Origin: Podospora pseudocomata
Lineage: Eukaryota; Ascomycota; Sordariomycetes; Sordariales; Podosporaceae
Direction: 5' to 3'
DNA: 64,000 bases
Assembly (NCBI RefSeq): GCF_035222375.1
Contig: NC_085889.1
Coordinates: 2,852,001 to 2,916,000 of the forward strand
Made by a program: the position numbers and the translations under genes. How positions within the stretch are numbered: position 1 is the first letter of the stretch; each line of letters opens with the position of its first letter. Shown piece after piece: positions 33,231 to 44,980 of this stretch. The notes beneath the pieces are model-generated. The model saw only the letters and a list, made by a program, of their open reading frames with translations, was not told the origin of the DNA and made no database searches.

Positions 33231-35234
33231 AACCAACATAAGCATGTAATCCCCAGTCTCAGCATGATTCTTTTGGGTACTTGTTTTTAATTTTTGCACT
33301 CTTTCACCTCTTATCCCAAGCTAGCTGTGAAGAAAGCCCATCTCACGCGGGGAGCTGTGGTGTCTGCCGCCTCAGAGCAAGAAAACTGGTCATCGAAAAT
33401 GCCGGGTGGCACGGCGGGCGATCTAAATTATCTCCGTGTCTCCGTTACACCCAGATCCTGTTTCGACCTTCAAACAGTTCGTGTCAGCAATCGAGAATTT
33501 GAAGCCAATGGGTGAGGTAGATGACTGGTCTCGGAAACAAGCACTTAACGCGGGCTCGGCGGGTTGGCACGCATGCCATGGTGTATTGTGATTGGAGCGG
33601 TGGAAAGAGCCCTGTCTGCCAATCCATTTGCCATGTGACGGTGTCTCTGGCTGCATTTGCTTGCCGTGATGAAGATTATTTTTTTTTCATTTTTTTTTCC
33701 ATTCTTTATCTGGTGGTCAGGTGGGAGTACAGTAGTACGCCTAGCTGCGCTAATTATCATGATATTCATCTGACGCTGCTTCTAAACCCGACATGATCTG
33801 ATCTACTAGGCAGTCCTCTTTTAATGTCTATTCAGTTGACAGGTCACAGGCAGACACGACGGATAGATATCTGACAGGCGCAGGCAGAGACCAGAGACGG
33901 CATCCCAATGTGGCAGGGAAGCACGCGCGCGGACTGCAGTGTGGCATCGCATGCATTCTTTAAACAAGACTTTTTGCAAGCGTTAGTAGTGGGGTCTCCA
34001 CGGCATGAGTTTCCTTCCCAGGAAGGCGCAGTGCTGCATCGACTCCAGAATGTCTCCAGCATGTCTCCAGAATGGAGAATAATCCAGGAACACAGATCAA
34101 CACCTGCCCCTTTCTGCAGGCCAAAAAAGGGGTTTGCACGGCTTGCTGTCGGGAGTTGCTGAGCCTCCATCCACGTGCAGACACCGACCAGTGCGACCCC
34201 GGATTTTTGCTGTCTTGTCGCCTGGCATACCCGGCTGAGGTCGGTTTAAGGGAGTGTGTCTGGTGGTGTCTGATACTAGCGGGGAGGCCCGGAATCCTTA
34301 TCGGGGCTTGGCAGCCCAGCTCTTATCCCCGCCGAAAAAACCCAACAAAAGCTGGCCACAGCGGTGAACCCTTCAGAAAAAAAAATATTGGCTCCAGAAA
34401 CACCCACCTGCACGTGTGAAGCTCTTTGGCTGTCAGCCAGCGCCGAGCCTGAGCCTTCTCACGCGAGCCTTGGCTTGGCTCCCATGCTCCCTGCCTCTTC
34501 CGTGTTCCGTCTTTGTCCTCTTGAACTCCCACCGCCCGGCACGCGACCAATGGACTGTCTTTGTTGTTTGCGGATGGATGGCTCTCGGCATCTCAAACGC
34601 CTAGACAGCTAGGCCACCACCAACCTCCCACCGACTTCCCCCCGCGTTGACAAGGTGACATGACGACATTTGATCGCCCCCCTCCGATCCAGTTGCCCCC
34701 AAAGATTCCGAACATGACGCATGAGCAACCATCCCCCACTGGGGGACCATTGGCCAATATCAGGGCAGAAATTGACCAACAGCAGCAGGGTAATCTTGAC
34801 TCTTGAACCTCGCCAGTGACGAAACCCAAGTCCCTTCATTCCCGGCAGTCCCCACTAGCGCCAAGAGGTGCCGAGCCCGCCAAGGGCTGCACATCGAGGT
34901 TGGACCTTCCATCCGTGGACAGAACCCACAGGCAAGGATGTCTCTTCCAGGAACCTTAAGGGCTATCTTGCTCTCCAGGTTTGCCTCCTTTCGGTTAGTG
35001 GATTGCGCTAGGAAGCTGGAGATGGCATTCGGTGAAGAAGCAAAAGTCGTATAACACGTCATGGTCTCCCGCCCGTCTGAAGACCCTCCTTCGTCCCTTC
35101 GTCCCTACTTCTGGATTCTCAACTCCAAACACAGACAGACACACCTGACGGTATCGAGCTCCCCCACCCCCGTCGACACCCACGCAGACCCTCCCCCCCT
35201 ACGAGGTCTGGTTAGACCCAACGCGCTTTCCAAC
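33231..35234. other. Long intergenic region upstream of the ENA ATPase
   Basis: About 2 kb with no supported gene. It includes the presumed promoter and 5' leader of the ATPase (C/T-rich 35080-35230). Short open frames occur on both strands, none with recognisable domains. Long upstream regions are usual for stress-regulated ion pumps (inference). Confidence 0.5.
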
Positions 35235-38200
35235 ATGTCGCAACCTGCGGACCCCGAAAAAGCTTCGGGTGGCGGGCACATCTCGGGCCAGTCCAACAAG
35301 CCATTGAGTCGCCCGGCCCATGCTCTGTCTCACCAACAGGTTGCCCACGAACTCAATGCCGATACCCTCTCCGGTTTGACCGCCGCCGAGGCCCAGAGCC
35401 GCATCAAGGAGTTTGGACGCAATGAGCTTGGTGAGGGTGAGGGCGTTCAGCCTCTCAAGATTGTCATTGCTCAAGTTGCCAATGCCATGACCATGGTAGG
35501 CTCCCAACGAAACAAACGAGGTAAACTGGGTAATGCATGCTGATGAGAAATTAGGTGCTTATCCTGGCCATGGCTGTCAGTTTTGGAATTGGCTCCCACA
35601 TTGAGGGTGCTGTCGTTGCCTTTGTCATTTTGCTCAATGTCGTTGTCGGTTTCTTCCAGGAGTACTCTGCCGAGAAGACGATGGACTCCCTCCGTTCGCT
35701 GTCCTCGCCTACCGCCTCTGTTATCCGTGGCAGTGAGGCCATCGTTGTGCCTTCTGGCGAGCTCGTTCCCGGCGATTTGGTTGAAGTCAAGATGGGTGAC
35801 ACCATCCCCGCCGATATTCGGTGCGAGAACCCCGCTGCCGCAAGAAAGCACGTGCAAATCACATGAATGCTGACTTGGCCCAACAGTTTGATCGAAGCCA
35901 AGAACTTTGAGACCGACGAAGCCCTTCTCACTGGCGAATCTCTCCCCGTTCGCAAGCGTGTCGACGACGTTTTTGACGACAACACCGGCCCCGGCGATCG
36001 CCTCAATGTTGCCTACAGCAGTTCCACCGTCACTAAGGGCCGTGCCAAGGGCATTGTGTTCGCCACAGGCACCTTCACCGAGATTGGTGCCATTGCCTCC
36101 GCCCTGAACAAGAAGGACTCGCGTGTCCGCCCCGTCAAGCGCAAGCCGAATGGCAAGGCCGGTCCCCATCGTTATCTCGAAGCCTACACGCTGACTCTCG
36201 GTGATGCCGTTGGTCGCTTCCTCGGTGTCAACGTGGGTACTCCGCTGCAGCGAAAGCTCAGCAAGCTTGCCATGCTTCTGTTTGGCATTGCCGTCGTCTG
36301 CGCCATCATTGTGCTTGGTGCCAACGAGATGCGCACCCCGAAAGAGGTCATCATCTACGCTGTGGCCACTGGTCTTTCCATGATTCCCGCCTCGTTGGTT
36401 GTCGTCCTTACCATCACCATGGCTGCTGGCACCAAGCGCATGGTTGCGCGCAACGTCATTGTTCGTAACCTCAAGGCTCTCGAGGCTTTGGGTGCCGTCA
36501 CCGATATTTGCAGTGACAAGACCGGTACCCTCACTCAAGGCAAGATGGTGGCGCGTGGCGCCTGGATCCCCGGAATGGGCACCTACACTGTCGAGCTTAC
36601 CTCCAGCCAGCCTTTTAACCCCACCCAGGGCGATATTCGCTTTGTTCAGAAGCAGCCCCACGAGATCAACTTCGGCTCGCAGTCTGAAAAGGATGACGAA
36701 TCGACCAACCCCAAGGGCCCCATCACCAAGATCCAGCAGCTCCTCTCCGACAGCAAGGCTCGCCTTCACGAATTCCTCACCATCGCCTCGCTGGCCAACC
36801 TCGCCACCGTCTTTGAGAAGGATGGCGACTGGCACGCTCGCGGTGACCCTACCGAGATTGCCATCCAGGTGTTTGCCAGCCGCTTCAACAGAAACAGGCT
36901 CGACGTCATGAACGGTGACAAGCCCGAGTGGAAGGAGGTGGCCGAGTTCCCCTTTGACAGCGATGTCAAGCGCATGAGTGTGATTATGGAGCACACCACG
37001 ACGAACGAGCACTGGGCCTTCACCAAGGGTGCCGTCGAGAGAGTGATTGGTGTTTGCACCCGGTACTGCGACAGCGATGCCGCCGATGGCGAGAGCTCCG
37101 AGGTAGAAATGACCGACGAGTTCCGCCAGCAGATCCTGCGCAACATGGAAACATTTGCCTCCCAGGGTCTGCGTGTGCTGGCTCTTGCCGGAAGGAAGCT
37201 GCCTGCTGGTGCCCAGTTCACCGAGGACACCCCCCGTGAACAGGTCGAGCAGGACCTCACTTTCCGTGGCTTGATTGGTCTCTATGATCCCCCTCGTGCG
37301 GAATCTGCCCCTGCTGTGCGCGAGTGCCACGAGGCCGGCATTTCCGTGCACATGCTTACTGGTGACCACCCGGAGACGGCCAAGGCGATCGCTATTGAAG
37401 TCGGTATCCTGCCCAGGAGAATGGAGCGGGTTAGCGCCGACGTGGCCGCCTGCATGGTGATGACGGCCTCCGAGTTTGATGCTTTGAGCGACGAGGCGGT
37501 TGATAAGCTCCCCGTGCTGCCCCTGGTCATTGCTCGTTGCGCCCCCAGCACCAAGGTTCGCATGATTGATGCCTTGCACCGCCGCGGCAAGTTCTGCGCA
37601 ATGGTACGTCGTTTCTTTTTCTGCTCTTTTTGCCCTCCAGTTTTCGCTAACAGAGTATTAGACTGGTGATGGTGTGAATGATTCTCCCTCCCTCAAGCGC
37701 GCCGACGTTGGTATCGCCATGGGCGAGTCCGGTTCCGATGTTGCCAAGGATGCTTCCGACATTGTGCTCACTGATGACAACTTTGCCTCCATCGTTGCTG
37801 CCATTGAGGAGGGCCGCCGTATCTTTGACAATATCCAAAAGTTTGTGCTTCACGTGCTTGCTGAGAACATCGCCCAGGCCGGTACCCTCCTCATCGGTCT
37901 CGCCTTCAAGGATCGTTCTGGCCTCTCCGTTTTCCCTCTCGCACCTGTCGAAATCGTCTGGATCATCATGGTCACCTCTGGTCTTCCCGACATGGGTCTT
38001 GGTTTTGAGCGCGCCGTTCCCGATATCATGCGCCGTCCTCCACAGAGCCTCAAGACGGGCATCTTCACCCTCGAGTTTTGCGTGGATATGGTTGTGTACG
38101 GTCTCTGGATTGCCGCTTTGTGCTTGGCTTCCTTCGTGCTCAGAGTGTACGCTTGGGGCGACGGCAGCTTGGGCGAGCGTTGCAACGAGGAGTATTCCGA

Positions 38201-38684
38201 GGCCTGCGAAACTGTCTTCAAGGCTCGCGCCACCACCTTTGCCTGCCTCACCTGGTTCGCCCTGTTCCTGGCTTGGGAGTTGGTCGACATGCGCCGGTCC
38301 TTCTTCCGCATGCAGCCCGGCAGCACCAAGTACTTTACCCAGTGGTTCCACGACGTCTGGAGAAACCAGTTCCTCTTCTGGGCCATCGTCGGTGGCTTCG
38401 TCACGCTCTTCCCTGTCGTGTACATTCCCGTGCTCAACACCAAAGTCTTCAAGCACGTCGGAATTACGTGGGAGTGGGGCATCGTCTTCATTGCGGCTGG
38501 TCTGTTCTTTGCTGGTGTCGAGCTGTGGAAGTTTGGCAAGCGCGTGTACTTCCGCCGCACGGCCAAGAAGACCACGGGTAAGCAGTGGAAGGATCTGGAC
38601 ATTGAGGAGAGAGTGTTTGGTGAATATTTGAGCAGCGGGTATGAGTCCTCGGAGAGCCGCCTTCCGGATACCGGACGGGATTGA
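35235..38684 (+). CDS. ENA-type (P2D) Na+/K+-exporting P-type ATPase
   Basis: A plasma-membrane cation pump of 1088 residues that exports Na+, Li+ or K+ at the cost of ATP. Exons: 35235-35495, 35555-35820, 35887-37603, 37662-38684; all three introns keep the frame. Domains in order: N-terminal cation ATPase helix (LSHQQVAHELNADTLSGLTA), actuator motif LLTGESLPV, M4-like segment VATGLSMIPASLVVVLTITM, and phosphorylation site DKTGTLTQGK with Asp at about residue 386. A nucleotide-binding region follows (KGAVERVIGVC), then GLIGLYDPPRAESAPAVREC, MLTGDHPETAKAIA, the hinge TGDGVNDSPSLKRADVGIAMG, and the C-terminal six-helix bundle. The sequence IPASL in M4 and the overall length are typical of fungal ENA pumps rather than SERCA or PMCA. 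Calcineurin/Crz1 or pH control is known for ENA1 in yeast, but no site was verified here. Confidence 0.96.
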
Positions 38685-39129
38685 CTAAAAAGGGGCGGGA
38701 AGCCCCGGGTGATGGTCGTGTCTCGCGCTGATGATCGTGTTTTGTGCGATTATGAGGGGTTAGGGGAAAAGACCAAGGGATGTGCGGGTCTAGAGGCCGA
38801 GGAGGAGGAGGAGATGGTTAGTCCTGGTGGTTATTCCCATTTGCATTTCACGTTGCAGCAAAGAGGAAAAGAGAATTTCAAGACATGGTACAGAGCTGCT
38901 CTGCAGTCAACATGTCTCAGGTACCAGTATCTAGCACCTGTAGATTGGCAATACATATTATGCTGGCATCTGTTTTCTCGTGCATGTTGTGATGGTCACC
39001 TAGAAGACTGCTCATCATGATGTTGGTGGAGGTCTATGCTCAAAGTACGCCACCGGAATTTGAGGCCTCCTGGGAATTAGCCGACCGAAAAAAAAATGCC
39101 GCATAGGGGTTGATCGGCGAAAAAATGTA
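38685..39129. other. 3' region of the ENA gene
   Basis: No gene seen. Presumed ENA 3' UTR, then the tRNA-Leu gene. Confidence 0.4.
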
Positions 39130-39240
39130 TGATGAGAGTGGGATTCGAACCCACGCCCTTTCGGACCACGGAATTTAGCTGGTAAATGTTGATTAAGGAA
39201 GACCTTAACGTGGCGCCTTAGACCGCTCGGCCATCTCACC
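39130..39240 (-). tRNA. tRNA-Leu (AAG) with intron
   Basis: Minus strand: acceptor GGTGAGA with TCTCATC (one wobble pair), discriminator A, D-arm GGCCGAGCGGTCTAAGGC, anticodon stem CCACG with CGTGG, loop TTAAGG giving anticodon AAG. A type II variable arm (GTCCGAAAGGGC) and T-arm GTGGGTTCGAATCCCAC identify Leu. About 30 bases between the anticodon and the 3' stem half are an intron. Confidence 0.92.
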
Positions 39241-39470
39241 GCGTGATTTGATGGAGGGAGCAGTAGGAAATTGCCCTTACAGCTATGGTACGGTTTGGTC
39301 ACGGGGTGAAGTGCTTGGACCTCGATGGTATTTTTGATTTTCACAGAGATCAGAGGCATTTTCATAGCGAGATTGATCAGGAGGGATATACGGAACGGTT
39401 AGGTGTTCCTGTCTTTATCGAACCGGGTGTGCTCTAGGGAGTGAAATCCGTGACACAGTGGAACCCAACT

Positions 39471-40247
39471 CTACCCCCCCAGCTTCCTTCCCACCACAAC
39501 CACAAACGACGGCTCCCCGACATGATCAGCCCAATACTCCCTATCCTCCTTGACCACCTCATCCTCCTCTAACGGCACAACCCCCCAACCCCCCATCCCC
39601 ATGCTCTCAGGTATGCTGTGATCCAACTCCAACGTCGCCTCCATAGACGTAGCCTCAAACACGACCGGCACCCCGTCCAGCCGAAAACTAACATTATACC
39701 TCCACCCCGGCCCGCCGGTGACGATCTCTTCAAAGTCGCTAAACACCACCCCGTATTTTCCTCGAGTCAAATACCCCGCCCGCAAGCACCTCACCCTCAC
39801 GTTCACAAACCTCCCCCCCGGCTTCAGCGCAGACGCGATGTTTCTCCACATCCCGATCAGGTCGTCTATACTCTCGGCGTGATCCAGCACCCAGTTCGCC
39901 ATGACGACGTCGTATTTCTGTTCTGCGAGGTGAGGGGGGAGGGGCTTGGTGACGTCGGAGTGGATGTAGCGGATGCGGCGGTCGGTCCGGCCGAGGGACT
40001 CCTCGATTTGCCGGCCGGCGAGGAGCATTTCGGGGGAGATGTCCACGACGTCGACGCGGCCGGCGCCGAGGTCGACGGCGGTGCGGGCGTGGAGGCCGCT
40101 GCCGCCTCCGAGGTCGAGGATGGTGTCGGTGGGCTGGCAGGGGCCGAGGGCGGTGCGGACGAGGGAGGTTTCGAGCCGCATGTCGGGGACGGTGCTGTAC
40201 GAGGTGTACTGGGTTGCTATGGGGTCGTATTGGGTTCGGGGGGCCAT
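39471..40247 (-). CDS. Class I SAM-dependent methyltransferase
   Basis: A single-exon protein of 258 residues, a normal length for a stand-alone class I methyltransferase. Motif I is ILDLGGGSGLHARTAVDLGA (about residues 43-62). The acidic residue binding the SAM ribose lies in VDVVDISPEML. Motif II/III-like DVVMANWVLDHAESIDDLIG and the post-motif ALKPGGRFVNVRVR complete the Rossmann fold. A C-terminal beta segment (WRYNVSFRLDGVPVVFEAT) closes the protein. No signal peptide or membrane span, so probably cytosolic. The acceptor molecule cannot be deduced, and no neighbouring biosynthetic genes suggest a pathway. The Methyltransf_11/25-type fold assignment is strong; the function is open. Confidence 0.88.
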   Translation of the reverse strand: MAPRTQYDPIATQYTSYSTVPDMRLETSLVRTALGPCQPTDTILDLGGGSGLHARTAVDLGAGRVDVVDISPEMLLAGRQIEESLGRTDRRIRYIHSDVTKPLPPHLAEQKYDVVMANWVLDHAESIDDLIGMWRNIASALKPGGRFVNVRVRCLRAGYLTRGKYGVVFSDFEEIVTGGPGWRYNVSFRLDGVPVVFEATSMEATLELDHSIPESMGMGGWGVVPLEEDEVVKEDREYWADHVGEPSFVVVVGRKLGG

Positions 40248-40893
40248 TTTGGACGGTGGCGGGTTTGATTTTTGGGAGGAGCAGAGGGAGAGGGGGGATG
40301 GATGGTGGTGATGGGGAAGGAAAAAAAGGGAGGAGGGGAGGAAGGGTGATTGTTGTAGTGATGTAAAGGCAGGTATGCATCCTTGAGATGGTAGTTGTCA
40401 AATGGCTTCCCCCCGCTCTACTGCGAGGTGATTATGCAGTGTTATTGCTCGTTTGGCTCTAGCATCATGCAGGAATGCGCCCGTTTGGAGGGAGGGTAAG
40501 CAATAGTCTACAGCGGTGGTCAAAATTTGGTAAGAAGTGGCCTTGGTGCGGAACTTTGTTGCTGTTCAGCCTGCTTGGCTCTGAGATAGTTCAGAGTTCT
40601 GGTGTGATGTTGCAACAAGAGCTTGAGAGGCTGGGTTTGGAGGACAGTTGAGATTGAGCTTGAGGTGGCAGTGCTGGAATGCCAACACGCGCAAGAGCAT
40701 TGAGACCATGACTGTGTGTAAGAGCCCTCAAATGAGCTTATTCAACCGCGACAGCTTCAACAGGTGTCCGGGCAGGATGGTTGCCTGTGAAGCGTGCTTA
40801 TACACACAGATAGTCAACCATTCAAGTCTGATCAAAGCCTACCTTGCCTACACCATCTTTCCCTCCAAATTTCTCATACCGCGCGTCTACAAA
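40248..40893. other. Intergenic region upstream of methyltransferase and ankyrin gene
   Basis: Divergent upstream region. Nothing coding was recognised. Confidence 0.4.
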
Positions 40894-41755
40894 ATGTCAG
40901 ATCGCCCCATCATCGAGTGAACCCTCAAAAGTCTCTTCCCAAACAAGGACATCACCCGCGAGCCCTTCTACCTCGAGTCCCTCAACCTCACAACCCAAGA
41001 CTTCATCACCACCAAGCTCAAGCACACATGCCGCCGCCACACCAGCAACATCTCCCCTGCCCGCCTCGGAGCCTTTCTCTCCAAAGCCAGCGCCATCGAC
41101 GCCGTCATCCGCTTCCACAAAGGCAGAGAGGGCACCCTCGACGGCCCGTTTCCCACCCTCTCCCAGTGCCAGCAGTGGTTCCAGGCCTTCTCCCTGCAAA
41201 AGATGGCCTCGGCGAACAAGTCCACTGGCGGTTACACCCTCGACCCAAGCCAGTCCGCCGACCTGCTCATCCCCCTCACCCTCTGGCCAAAGGACAACGA
41301 CGACCGTCTCGAGATTGCCAGACTGCTCCTCCGAGACACAGGCTGCGACCCCAACGGAGCCAGCCCCCGCTCCGGCTGGGACGTCTGGTGCTGGACCCCT
41401 CACGGGATGAGAATGGCGCCTTTGCACTTTGACGTGCCGCTTGGTGATGCCCGAATGGTGAAGCTCCTCCTCGAGTCTGGGGCAGACCCCATGAATGAAG
41501 GACGGGTACGGACGGGTGCCGGGGAGTGTCCCCCATTTGAAGGGGGTCGGGGACGAGGGATTCAGGGCGTGGGTGGAAGGGATTGGGGAGCCGGTCAAGG
41601 CCTGGTTGGAGACGGAAGACGGGAAAAAGGCAGCGCAACACTACGGTGATCCCACCGCCCAGCGGCAGCCAGATGCCGAGGACGAGATCATGGCGCTGAT
41701 GGAAAGCGGGCACACCAGTGCGACAGGTCCCGGCGGGAAAGGAGGGAGCCGATAA
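40894..41755 (+). pseudogene. Ankyrin-repeat-like protein gene with TGA and a frame break
   Basis: The ATG at 40894 opens MSDRPIIE, then a TGA at 40918-40920. The same frame continues as a clear protein: TLKSLFPNKDITREPFYLES, LNLTTQDFITTKLKHTCRRH, LGAFLSKASAIDAVIRFHKG, and ankyrin-like segments DRLEIARLLLRDTGCDPNGA and PLHFDVPLGDARMVKLLLES-GADP. Near 41500 the frame shifts by one base, and coding continues as GFRAWVEGIGEPVKAWLETE and DAEDEIMALMESG to a TAA at 41753-41755. Two lesions in 860 bases suggest a recently lost gene. A short GTACGG-bounded intron near the second lesion was considered, but it has no branch site. The role is unknown; ankyrin repeats bind proteins. Confidence 0.6.
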
Positions 41756-42000
41756 CAAAGGATTGCGGGAGTTGACCTTCGAGAAGGCTTCTTCTCAAAA
41801 AGGCTGGGCTGTAGATGTTGCAGCCCGCACAAAGAAGCGACAAAGCCATCCATCCCAACCTCGTCTCCTTCCAAATGTGCAGCACTCCCTATTTCCCTAC
41901 CTAACCTATCCTACCTTACCAACCTCGCATGTAAAATTCCAAGTGCTGTCCAAAACATCAAATAACACCATCCAACACATAACCGAACCAGCATACATAC

Positions 42001-42112
42001 CAAAAAAAAAGAAAAGAAAAAAAAAGAATAAAAGAAAAGAAAAAAAAAGAAAAAAAAGAAAAGAAAAGAAAAAAGAAAAGAAAAGAAAAAAAGAAGAAAG
42101 AAAAAAAAAACA
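42001..42112. repeat. A-rich low-complexity tract
   Basis: About 110 bases of A runs broken by single G (AAAAGAAAAG pattern), ending just 4 bases before the ATG of the small membrane protein. The opposite strand is a pyrimidine tract. It may be part of that gene's leader or promoter. Confidence 0.8.
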
Positions 42113-42115
42113 GAC

Positions 42116-42792
42116 ATGATCTGCCTTGACTTCATCCACATAGAATCCCGACCCCTCGTCTCCCTCTTCCTCTCCATCCTCCTCCTCCTCCTCCCCCTCA
42201 AAATAATCCTCACCCTCACCTCCTCCATCCTCTTCCTCACCAGCCCCCTCCTCACCCCCCTCATCCTCCTCCTCCTCGTCCTCCTCCTCGTCCCCTACGC
42301 CCTGTGGCTCGTCCTCTTCCTCGTCGAAAACATCGCCAGCCTCTCCCGCCACCTCGCCCGCCTCCTCACCCTCCCCTTCGAGCTCCTCTGGGAGCCGTTC
42401 GGCTGGCTGATCAACATGATAACCGAGAGCGCAAGAGCGCAACAGGAGCGTCACGTCCACTGGAGGCGGAGGGGGAGGGCTCCGGGGCCGCAAGGAGGGC
42501 GCGCAAAGAGGGTTTCGGTTTGGGAGGGGAGGAACAAAGACGACGAAGTCGACGACGACGACGGCGGCAACGACGAGTACGTCGACTACTACCAGAGGGA
42601 GTACACATGTGAGTTGATTTTCTTCTTTTTCTTTTTCTATTTTTTTTCTTTTTTCGCGACAAAATAAAGGCGATCTTGACTGACGCGTTCATGTTAGATG
42701 GCGAGTGGGGGTCACAGGTGGGGGATCCGCTGAGGGGTCCGGGGGCGAAGGAGCGGTACATGACGGGGCGTAGGGCGAGGTACATTGTTTGA
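42116..42792 (+). CDS. Small predicted membrane protein, unknown family
   Basis: A 195-residue unknown. Exon 1 is 42116-42608 and exon 2 is 42698-42792. The 89-nt intron (GTGAGT..CTGAC..TTAG) splits a Tyr codon and gives EYTYGEWGSQVGDPLRGPG. The N-terminal 90 residues hold two very hydrophobic segments (PLVSLFLSILLLLLPLKIIL and PLLTPLILLLLVLLLVPYAL, the latter running on into WLVLFLV). Then come an amphipathic stretch SLSRHLARLLTLPFELLWEP and a basic then acidic tail (RRRGRAPG, DDEVDDDDGGNDEY). The N-terminus is probably membrane-anchored with a cytosolic tail. The exact splice phase and a coding exon 2 support a real gene. No homologue was recognised. Confidence 0.65.
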
Positions 42793-43076
42793 GTATATGA
42801 GAAGGGGTGTTAGGTGTGGGTTGCGTGGACGTCTGGACGGCGGCGGCAATGACGGATGACAAGAAAGTTTGGAGCTTGTTGTCTCTTTTTTCTTATTTTC
42901 TTGTTCCTTTTGATGAAGGAGTTTGGAAAAAGGGTAAAGGGGTTCAGGGGTTGTGATACTCGACTTTATCTAGATGGATGGGCGGCTGGATGTGGAAAGG
43001 AAATTCAGGAGAATATTTTCTGCCTTGGGGGTACTGTCTGGCGTTTGGCTCTTGCTCATGACTTCAAACATCCCCC

Positions 43077-44980
43077 TCAATGGGTCGCAACCTCCCTCAC
43101 ACTCTCCCTGTGCACCCTCGCCAGCCAGGTCGTGCTCATAAACGCCCGGATCCTTTTGCCGTACAGCATAAACACCAGCAGCGCCAGGTTGTTCGCCAAC
43201 AGAATGGCCCCAAACACCCCGGCAATCATGACGGCGTACCCGTGCCGCGTCACCCAGTCCAGCAGGTCCAGCCCCATGCCGAAGCTGATGGCCTGCTTGC
43301 CCAAGTTCATGGCGATGAGCATCTCGCTAATGTTGCTCGTGTAGCTGTCAATGGCGTAGGCCAGCGTGAAGGTGAAGTAGAAGTAGCTGCAAAAGTTGCA
43401 CATGACGACGCCGGCAAAGTACGCCACCCAGTGGAGGTCCCTCTCGGCCGCGAAGCCAAAGACGATGAGCCCGGCAGGGGCCAGGAGCATGACGGGGAGC
43501 ATGACGCCCAGACGCATCTCGGCCTCGCGGATGCCCTTGTTTTTGCGCGTGAGGCGGGCCGCGAGCTGGTCCGACGACGGCGTGAACGGGATGGCCAGGA
43601 GGTAGCCCAGGAACGACGCCACGGCGATGAGGCCCGAGTCGAGCTGGGACCAGTTGTAGGGCGGTGCCGTGATCTTGAGGGGGAAGATGTAGTTGAAGGT
43701 GAGGGCGCCCAGGCCAATGTAGATGCCTGCCGCCGAGCAAAGAAAGCTATGTCAGCGGTTGACGACCAGAGCTGTTGGAGTGTTGCGTACCATATGTGGT
43801 GATGACCCACAGAACGTGCGGGACTAGAAAGTAGGTGAAGGACCGAGCGATCATCAGCAAGAAGTCGGCGTCTTTCTCGTAGACACCCCAGAACTTGAGG
43901 CTTTGGACAAACGTCTTTCTGGGTGGAATGACTGCTCCGGTCTCTGGCGTGGTGCTTTCTACTGCGGTGGGCTTTTCTTCCCCGCCCTCCAAGCTCTGCC
44001 TTTCCGGGGACGAGGAGCCGACCGGAGGCTTTCTGTGGTACAGAGTCTCCTCTACCACGAGAAAGGCCAGGATAAAGAGGGCAGCGCCGAATGCAAACTC
44101 GACCCAGAAGAACAACCTCCACGAGTGTCCGCCGTTGAGCATGTATCCGGCAAAAAGGGGCCCTGTGGCTCCGAAGCAAAGGCAAACTAGGGTTTGACGT
44201 CAGCACTCTGACCAGATCAACTCGTTGGCCGAGAGGCACCCACCGGTGTAATAACCCAACCTCTTCCCTCTCTCGTGCAGGAAGAAGATATCATTCACTA
44301 GCTGCACCGGCAACGCCTCGCAGACACTCGCGCCAAAGCAGTGCACCACTCTGGCAGCCATCAAGCCCGAGTAGGTCTGGACTTGAGAACAAGCAAGCAG
44401 GCCTCCGCAGTAGAGAATCAGACTGCCCAGCATCACCGGCCTCCTGCCGAACTTGTGGTAGCTCGGCACGAGGAGCAAGCTGCCAAACCCGAACGCCAGG
44501 TTGGCATAGCTGATAAGATTGCTGGCATCGGTGAAAGATGTGTTGAACTCGGCGGCGAAAATGCCAATGTACACCGACGGACCCAGCAGGGCCGAGTTGC
44601 TCAAAAATGAGTAGAGAGAGCAGACGACAAGGATGAGGGTTTTGCGGATGGGCGACCACTGTTGATGGCGGCGCGTGGTCAGCGGCTCGGGTGAGCAACA
44701 CGACCAAAAGGGAGGCAAAGGCAGAGACGCACCTGGAGGGGATCATTGGGGTCCTCGGCCGGGACCGGGTACAACGCTTGTCCGTAGGCTGTGTCGTCCC
44801 CTTCGCGGACGGAGAGGTCGACGGTGCCGGGGATGTCGCATTCTTTGGCGTGGCTGAAACGGGGGGAAGGGGTCAGTTGAAGAAGCATGGCGGGTTCTGG
44901 ATGAGATGTATGTCGTCTACCTACCTGTGTACCAGACGTCGCCCGCCGCTGTGGGCGGTGACTGGTCCTGGAGTACCCAT
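43077..44980 (-). CDS. MFS transporter (DHA1-like drug:H+ antiporter family)
   Basis: A 545-residue transporter with five exons: 44980-44925, 44853-44733, 44658-44244, 44186-43791, 43726-43077. All phases agree. The N-terminal cytosolic tail contains EDPNDPLQWSPIRKTLILVV, the NDPxxWxxxxK entry common to fungal DHA1-type carriers. The first bundle has LLVPSYHKFGRRPVMLGSLI (motif A) and a loop HERGKRLGYYTG. A long central loop (residues about 260-310) is rich in Ser/Glu/Pro. The second bundle starts with VLWVITTYGIYIGLGALTFN and ends in LLVFMLYGKRIRAFM. About 12 spans are visible. Plasma-membrane export of drugs or metabolites is expected for the family; the substrate is unknown. No linked biosynthetic enzymes. 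Confidence 0.9.

Noticed and set aside
35471-37579. A 702-codon open frame on the minus strand
   Set aside because: It is antisense to exons 2 and 3 of the ENA ATPase. The long frame follows from high GC codon bias; the plus strand carries all P-type ATPase motifs.
41906-42493. Acidic minus-strand frame of 195 codons
   Set aside because: It is the complement of the small membrane protein plus the A-rich tract, with runs of Glu and Phe only.
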